Positions 57,835-64,000 of a DNA stretch of 64,000 nt are shown piece after piece. Origin of the DNA: Eulemur rufifrons (taxonomy: Eukaryota > Chordata > Mammalia > Primates > Lemuridae); NCBI RefSeq assembly GCF_041146395.1, contig NC_091000.1, forward strand, positions 14,398,501 through 14,462,500. The letters are read 5' to 3'. Below the pieces are notes generated by a model. The model saw only the letters and a list, made by a program, of their open reading frames with translations, did no database searches and was not told the origin of the DNA. A program made the translations under genes and the position numbers. How positions within the stretch are numbered: position 1 is the stretch's first letter; every line of letters begins with the position of its first letter.

Positions 57835-58005
57835 TCCTTCATTGCACTAATCACACATGTGATTTCTTTATTATCTGTTCTCCTCTAGTTTGTAAGTTTC
57901 AGAGGGGAGGAGCAGGGTCTACCCTGTTCCCTCTTGTTCCCTTCACCCAGCACACATGTACCCCTGGCACATAGTGGTAAATCCGCTATTTGTTGATCAG
58001 CTGAA
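57835..58005 (+). repeat. L2 LINE 3' end
   Basis: The segments 'tagtttgtaagtttcagagg', 'ggaggagcagggtctaccct' and 'ccctggcacatagtggtaaa' then 'ctatttgttgatcagctga' are the terminal L2 motifs. Confidence 0.8.
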
Positions 58006-58689
58006 AAATAAGAGCATGGAAGTCAATGAATTATATTAGGAAAATTTCATCCTGAACATATCCACCAACAGTAAAAGGCAACGGGGTAAATATTCTAGTT
58101 AACTCAGTCTAAATTCTTGACTCCTCAAAGCTCTTGCTAGTTTTGTCTCAGTTCCAAGATTCTGTGTCTGGTTTGTGACTGTTCTCTGCAAATCCTTGGA
58201 AAGGACTAATCTATGTATACAACAGACTTTCCATAAATATTTATTATTTGGATGTTGCTCATTGTTGACTGATCTGGGGGTCTTGGCTGCAATCTTTTCA
58301 GTAGGGTTTTGTATGAATCTAGTGGACTATGGAATCTGGGGTTATCCCAAACAGATGTTAAGCCTAATATTGGTTATGACATAATTATACATTTTACATA
58401 TATATTTAAAATTGGGATCCCTAGAGTGGGGACACAGTCCGAAGCTAGAGCAAAGCCCCCAGTCTTTCTAAGCAGGAATATGAAGGCATTCTTTAAATAT
58501 AGTATGCTTTTGAGCAGTAAGAATTGTAACTTTTGTGTATTGCCTACAAAGTTCAATTGAGAGATTATTACCACTGATCTAGAAATATTTTTAAAGTATC
58601 ATATAACAACATTATTATTATTATTTCTGACTGTGCCATCATTTTTCTAGCTTCTAGGCTTCTATGTTTACTCTCTGTGTTGTTTGAAA

Positions 58690-58920
58690 TGTTTTTCTTA
58701 CCATTCTCCTCTTCATCTCAACTCTTTCCTCCTACCTCAAAAAACAACAAGAGTTGAGTTCCTCTGCTGTAGGTTCCCCTCCATTTACTTCCTCATCATG
58801 TGCTTTGCTCACACACATTGCCACTTGTTTGATCTCCTGCTTCCCCTGCTAGACTGTGCATAAGCCATGTGAAGGCAAGTATTGCCCCTGTCCTACGTTC
58901 CCAGGGCACACTTGGCTCTG
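58690..58920 (+). repeat. Probable L2 LINE fragment
   Basis: Pyrimidine-rich sequence with 'cctgctagactgtgcataag' and 'ccatgtgaaggcaagtattg', in the L2 3' order. The edges are uncertain. Confidence 0.5.
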
Positions 58921-59149
58921 CAACCTGCAAACTGACCTGTAAACTCTGCCACTTTTCCTTCCTGGCTTCTGTTTCAACTGCGGCTCTTGCAATCACCACT
59001 CTTTTCATCCTGCCCCCTAAGTGCATGAGTTACTGGCCTTCTGATTATTCCTTCCATATAGGTGTCAAATCATCGCCCAACTTAATGGGAGTAGGTTTGG
59101 CCAAACTTACTCCATGGTATTTTTAATCAGAGTATCCTTCATCAAACTA

Positions 59150-59325
59150 TGAAGCGTCATTGTATTTGTTTGTTTTACTTCTTTTCTTTATCTGTCGTAC
59201 CTTCCTGTTGTCTGCGTTGTAAGCCCTCCAAGGCAGAGTGGATGATGTGATTGCTTTATTTGCTGCTGTGTCCCTACTTTTCCTCATATTGCTTAAAGTA
59301 CATATTGGTGGAATAACTTAATAGA
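59150..59325 (+). repeat. L2 LINE 3' end
   Basis: The segments 'gtaagccctccaaggcagag', 'tttgctgctgtgtccctact', 'aagtacatattggtggaata' and 'acttaatagacatgca' are the L2 terminus. Tigger1 begins immediately after it. Confidence 0.65.
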
Positions 59326-59333
59326 CATGCATA

Positions 59334-61724
59334 CAGGCATACCTTGTTTTATTGCACTTTCCTTTATTGCACTTTGAAGATACTGTGTTTTTTTTTACAA
59401 ATTGAAGGTTTGTGGTTGAATTCTATGTTGAACAAGTCTATCGTGTCATTTTTCCAAAAGCGTATGCTGACTTCGTGTCTCTGTGTCACATTTTGGTAAT
59501 TCTTGTAATATTTCAACTGTTATCATTATTATAATATCTGTTATGGTGATCAGGGATCTTTGATGTTACCACTGTAATTGTTTTGGGACACCATGAACAA
59601 TGCCTGTATAAGACAGTGAACTTAATTAATAAATGTTGTTGTGTGTGTTCTGACTGCTCCACCGACTGGCCATTTTCCCATCTCTCTTCTTCTCTTCAGG
59701 CCTCCCTATTCCCTGAGACACAACAGTATTAGGCTCATTGATAACCCTACAATGGCCTCTAAGTGTTCAAGTGAAAGGAAGAGTCACACATCTCTCACTT
59801 TACATCAAGCTAGAAATAATTAAGCTTAGTGAAGAAGGCATGTTGAAAGCCAAGATAGGCCAAAAGCTAAGCCTCTTGCAACAAACGGTTAGCCAAGTTG
59901 TAAATGTAAACGAAAAGTTTTTGAAGGAAATTAAAAGCACCACTCCAGTGATACACAAATGATAAGAAAGTGAAATAGCCTTATTGTGATATGGAGAAAG
60001 TTTTCGAGATCTGGGTAGATAAACCAGCCACAACATTCCCTTAAGCCAAAGCCTAATCCAAAGCCAGCCCCTTACTCTCTCCAATTCTGTGAAAGCTGAG
60101 AGAGGTGAGGAAGCTGCAGAAGAAAAGTTTGAAACTAACAGAGGTTGGTTCACGAGGTTTAAGGAAAAAGACCATTTCCATAACATAAAAGTGCAAGGTG
60201 ATGTAACAAATGCTGATGTAGAAGCTGCGGCAAGTTGTCCAGAAAACGTAAGGTCACTGATGAAGGTGGCTACATTAAACAACAAATTTTCAGTGTAGAC
60301 AAAACAGCCTTCTATGGGAAGAAGATGCCATCTACGACTTTCCTAGATAGAGAGGAGAAGTCAATGGCAAGCTTCAAAGCTTCAAAGGACAGGCTGACTC
60401 TCTTGTAGGGAGCTAAGGCAAAGCTAGTGACTTTATGTTGAAGCCAATGCTCATTTACCGTTCTGAAAATCCTAGGGTCCTTAAGAACTGTATAAAATCT
60501 ACTCTGCCTGTGCTTTATAAATGGAACAAAAAGTTGGGATGAGAGCACATTTGTTTAGAGCATGGTTTACTACATATTTTAAGTCTATTGAGACTTACTG
60601 CTCAGGAAAAAAAAATTCTTCCAAAATATTCCTCTTTGTTGACATGTACCTGGTCACCCAAGAGCTCTAATGGAGATGTACAAGGAGATTAATGTTGTTT
60701 CCGTGCCTGCTAACACAACATCCATTCTGCAGCCTGTGGATCAAGAGTTATTTTGACTTTCAAGTCTTATTGTGTCAGAAATAATATGTCATAAGGCTAT
60801 AGTTGCCATAGATGGTGATTTTTCTGATGGATCTAGGCAAATTAAATTGTTAGCCTTCTGGAAAGGACTTGCCATTGTAGATGCTAGTAAGAACATTTGT
60901 GATTCATGGGAATAAGTCAAAATATCAACATTAACAAGAGTTTGGAAGAAGTTGATTCTGACTCACATGGATGACTTTGGGGGGTTCAAGACTTCAGTGG
61001 AGGAAGTAACTGCAGATGTGGTGGAAACAGCATGAGAATTAGAATTAGAAGTGGAGCCTGAAGATGTCACTGGGTTGCTGCAATCTCATCACAAAACTTG
61101 AACAGATGAGAAGTGGCTTCTCATGGATAAACAAAGGAAGTGGTTTCTTGAGATAGAAGATACTCTTGATAAAGATACTGTGAACATTGTTGAAAAGACA
61201 ATGAAAGATTTATAATATTACATAAACTTAGTTGATAAAATAGCTTCAGGGTTTGAGAGAATTGACTCCAATTTTGACGGATGTTCTACAGTGAGTAAAA
61301 TACTGTCAAACAGCATCACATGCTTAAAAGGAGTCTTTTGTGAAAGGAAGAGTCAGTTGATGGGGCAAATTTATTATTGTCATGTTTTAAGAAATTGCCA
61401 CAGCCACCCCAACCTTCAGCAGCTACCACCCTGATCAGTCAGCAGCCATCAACACCAAGGCAAGACCCTCGACCAGCAAAAAGATTACAATGCACTGAAG
61501 GCTCAGACAATTGTTAGCATTTTTTAGCAATAAAGTATTCTTAAATTAATGTATGTACATTGTTCTTTTAGACATAATGCTATTGCATGCTTAATAGGCT
61601 ACAGTATAGTGTAAGCATAATTTTTATATGCACTAGGAAACCAAAACAAAACTCACTTTATTATGATATCTGCTTTATAGTGATGGTCTGGAACTGAACC
61701 CACAATATTGCCAAGGTATGTCTA
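59334..61724 (+). mobile_element. Tigger1 DNA transposon, nearly full length
   Basis: The left end 'caggcataccttgttttatt' and the right end (reverse complement 'tagacataccttggcaatat') are inverted repeats. TA dinucleotides flank both ends (59332-59333 and 61725-61726), the target duplication of Tc1-mariner/pogo elements. The 2391-bp length is close to the full Tigger1 (about 2.4 kb), so both terminal repeats, the 5' untranslated part, the transposase region and a polyadenylation signal AATAAA (61529-61534) are all kept. The copy is diverged and cannot be active. Confidence 0.95.
59752..61517 (+). pseudogene. Tigger1 transposase pseudogene (pogo/DDE family, CENP-B-like N terminus)
   Basis: The start ATG is at 59752 ([20 protein letters not shown]) and the final codon is the TAG at 61515-61517. 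Pogo-type transposases have an N-terminal CENP-B-like DNA-binding part and a C-terminal DDE nuclease. The first frame breaks at about 59823 and continues in another frame (59825-59962, with [20 protein letters not shown], the helix-turn-helix part). Another open piece (60089-60298) carries the second DNA-binding half ([20 protein letters not shown]). Several further frameshifts and stops follow through the nuclease region. The 161-codon minus-strand ORF over this stretch is a shadow. Confidence 0.92.
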
Positions 61725-61739
61725 TACATAGACACATAC

Positions 61740-62358
61740 ACAAATACATTTAAATCAGTATACCATATTCTATTATTTATAAGTTTTTTTTTTAACATAG
61801 TAAATCTTAGAGATCTTATCACATCAGGACATTCTCTTAATGATTAACTTGTATTGCACTGGGTGGATACCCATAATTTATTAAATTTTCTCATTGCAAA
61901 CAGACAAACTGGGTTGTTCCCAGTTTTTGTAATCATAAACAATATTTCACTGATTATTTCGGTCTTCCCCAGACCTTATGTGGGCACCCATGCAAGTCTT
62001 TCTGTAGGATAAATTCCTAGATGTGGAATTATTGAGTTGAAGGGATTTTTAATTTTGATAGATACTCTCAAATTCAATTTTTAAATGGAGGCACCAAATT
62101 ATATTTGGCCCAACTGTGCTTATATGAGTTCTTGTATATTCTCAATATCAGTAGATATTATAAATCTTCAGGTTTTGTCAAGCTAAATGGTAAGAAACCT
62201 AACTATATGTCATTGTCTTAACTTGCATTTCTGATTGCTATCAAGTTTAAATAGGTGGAACACTTTTTATGGTCATGTGTACTTCTTTTCCTAAAAATTG
62301 TCTGTATGTTCATTACCTTTTTCCATTAGGTTATTTATTGTTTTGCTTAATGATGAGG
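61740..62358 (-). repeat. Old L1 (L1M-type) fragment, antisense
   Basis: The segments 'ggatacccataatttattaa', 'ggttgttcccagtttttgta', 'aggataaattcctagatgtg', 'cttaacttgcatttctgatt' and 'tgttcattacctttttccat' keep the antisense order of the L1M ORF2/3' region. The copy is heavily diverged. Confidence 0.72.
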
Positions 62359-62388
62359 TATATATATACTCACACACACACACATATA
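62359..62388. repeat. (TA)n(CA)n microsatellite
   Basis: A (TA)5-like run, 'ctca', then (CA)n and a short TATA end. Confidence 0.88.
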
Positions 62389-62389
62389 C

Positions 62390-64000
62390 GCATGCTCTCT
62401 CATACAAAAAGTAGACCTGACAATCTGAGAACAAAATAGATCAGCATTAAAAATCGAATGAAAAATACTAGGACAGTGAAAAAAGTTAGGTCACTTTAAC
62501 ACCAATTAGTGTAAGATAATATTGAAAATATATATAAGGTTGTTTGCCAAATTTTGAACATAGGATCATAATGTGTTTTACATATACTTTAAAATAGCCA
62601 CAAATGGTAATAAAAAATAATACATTTCTAAAAGCTACTATTTGATAATTTCTCCTGTTATTCTGACAACATTGCTATCGGAATTTAGAACATAATTAAG
62701 TGACTCTCCCTCCAAAAATATACAACAATGAGATGTATTAGTTACTGGGCATGATTGGCCTAGTCTAGGAAAGAAGAATGAGTAGCCAAATATGTAATGA
62801 GAATTAGAGTCAAGCCTATCAGGGCAGACCATGCTTAAATTATATAACATTAATACATTTTTTAAATCCACAAAGAACAGACATGAGCTTAACTAAATGA
62901 ACTGATTTCTGTTTATTTAGATGTTTTGGCAAACAAAAATTGTGTGATTTTTTTCATGTTGCTCTGAGACATCACTAGGGTGCAGGGCTCGTCCTTTTTA
63001 GTTTTAACATGAAGATATGTCCTGTGTAACCTACTCATTGTTCAGTGATCATTTGTTATAACCTTCTTCTTTCCTTCTCTTTTAATTTTCTTAGGACAAT
63101 ATTTTAATTTGGATTTATTAACTGGTATTCTAATTTAATTATGTTGTATAATTAGGGTCAAGCTAGTTATTCTGTTGCTGCCCTCCAGAATGTTATCTCA
63201 TGGTATTTATATCTTTCCACTTACTGTCTCTGAATAAATTAGGACTCTCTGCTTTGGAATGGCAGTGAATGGTTTCATGCTTGAACCATTTATCCTTCAT
63301 TTGTTTTCGGGAGTTCACTGTAGGGCGTCTCAGAGTGGGAATTATGCACCTTTAATCCACTGTCTCTTAAGGAAGCCCTTTGGATCATATATTGACAATA
63401 GGATGGAAGGATCTCAGTAAAGCAGAAATTGAGTGAGATTAGGTCACATTTTATTTTAAAATTATTAAGTTGAAATTGCTGATTTAGTGGGTCAAAACTA
63501 ATTGAATATTGGATATTATTTGGTTTCATAATGGTTAAAATGATCTCATCTACTAGATTTTGATAGCATGGGGGAACAGAGATGGGTAATCGTATCCTTC
63601 TGTATTTGCTTATTGTGACAAGACATAACCATGGAAATATTGATCTACAAGGGGAAATACTATTTCATCAACTTTACTAAGCTATACAGAGTCAAGAAAT
63701 ATAATAAAAACCAATAATATCCGTCACTAAAGGGATTTCTATTTCTTTAACTGTTCGTGCAGTTATTTTAGTAACATGAAGGTTAACTCAGTAGAGGTTC
63801 TTTTCTTTATATTATATTCACAGGGAACCGGTAAAATAGATTTTACTCTCTTGAGAAAATAAGAGGCTTTTGGGAACTATCTAAAGGCCTTCTTTTGAAG
63901 AATAATCTAGAAGTTATTGTTATCAGCCATCTACAAACTTGTGATAGTCCTTGTTGAATCAGTTTCAATGTGAGACCTTTGGAGAATAGTTGAAGAAATG
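62390..64000. other. Unassigned A+T-rich sequence
   Basis: No repeat family or gene is recognised up to the window end. Minus-strand ORFs of 77-79 codons (62638-62871, 63290-63529) show no domain. Confidence 0.4.

Noticed and set aside
59800..60285. 161-codon minus-strand ORF
   Set aside because: It lies entirely antisense to the Tigger1 transposase remnant. It is a shadow frame.
1..64000. CRISPR arrays, operons, tRNA, rRNA, phage or plasmid features
   Set aside because: Both strands were read for them. No regularly spaced repeats, no cloverleaf-like tRNA, and no prokaryotic gene organisation were found. The repeat families are mammalian.

Overview
This window is nuclear DNA from a placental mammal, most likely a primate. 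The evidence is its set of interspersed repeats. Old mammal-wide families (L2, MIR, MLT1-type MaLR LTRs, MER5/MER58-like hAT elements, several Tigger groups) are scattered throughout. They sit beside a 5'-truncated L1 whose 3' end resembles the primate L1PA/L1PB/late L1MA groups, and a nearly full-length Tigger1. There is no prokaryotic organisation: no operons, no ribosome binding sites and no ORF longer than about 200 codons. No Alu and no other lineage-specific SINE was seen in 64 kb, which is unusual for a primate. The species is therefore inferred, not proven.

Layout. 0-12 kb: L2 and MIR fragments, an antisense MLT1-type LTR (about 5.1-5.5 kb), old antisense L1M pieces (about 7.0-8.7 kb), simple repeats, and a small insertion with intact target-site duplications at 10.18-10.29 kb. 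12-22 kb: MIR and L2, a candidate hAT element (13.76-14.63 kb), a perfect hairpin with an overlapping direct repeat (15.45-15.54 kb), an LTR (19.84-20.3 kb) and a Tigger2-group element (21.6-21.95 kb). 22-31 kb: mostly unique sequence. It holds the best gene candidate of the window, a TATA-like/AP-1-bearing promoter followed by a first coding exon with a consensus splice donor (27.58-27.94 kb), then MIR and L2. 31-42 kb: two MLT1-type LTRs in opposite orientation, L2, two G-quadruplex motifs, a 28-bp A+T minisatellite and a Tigger3-group element. 42-56 kb: the antisense L1, a sense L1M body carrying a hAT insertion and interrupted by an antisense L1 5' UTR, and two sense MaLR LTRs. 56-64 kb: L2 pieces, the Tigger1 copy and more antisense L1M.

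No complete protein-coding gene is visible. The window reads as intergenic or intronic DNA with one plausible exon at 27.77-27.94 kb, and possibly a weaker one at 19.24-19.41 kb. The transposon reading frames (L1 ORF2, L1M ORF1/ORF2, Tigger1 transposase) are all broken by frameshifts, stops or truncation. Repeat assignments were made by eye against remembered consensus features, so family-level calls are firmer than subfamily names, and repeat edges are approximate unless stated otherwise. I saw no convincing undescribed biological system. The items most worth checking are the exon/promoter at 27.6-27.9 kb, the template-switch-like hairpin at 15.5 kb, the small retroinsertion at 10.2 kb and the L1 arrangement at 51-54 kb.
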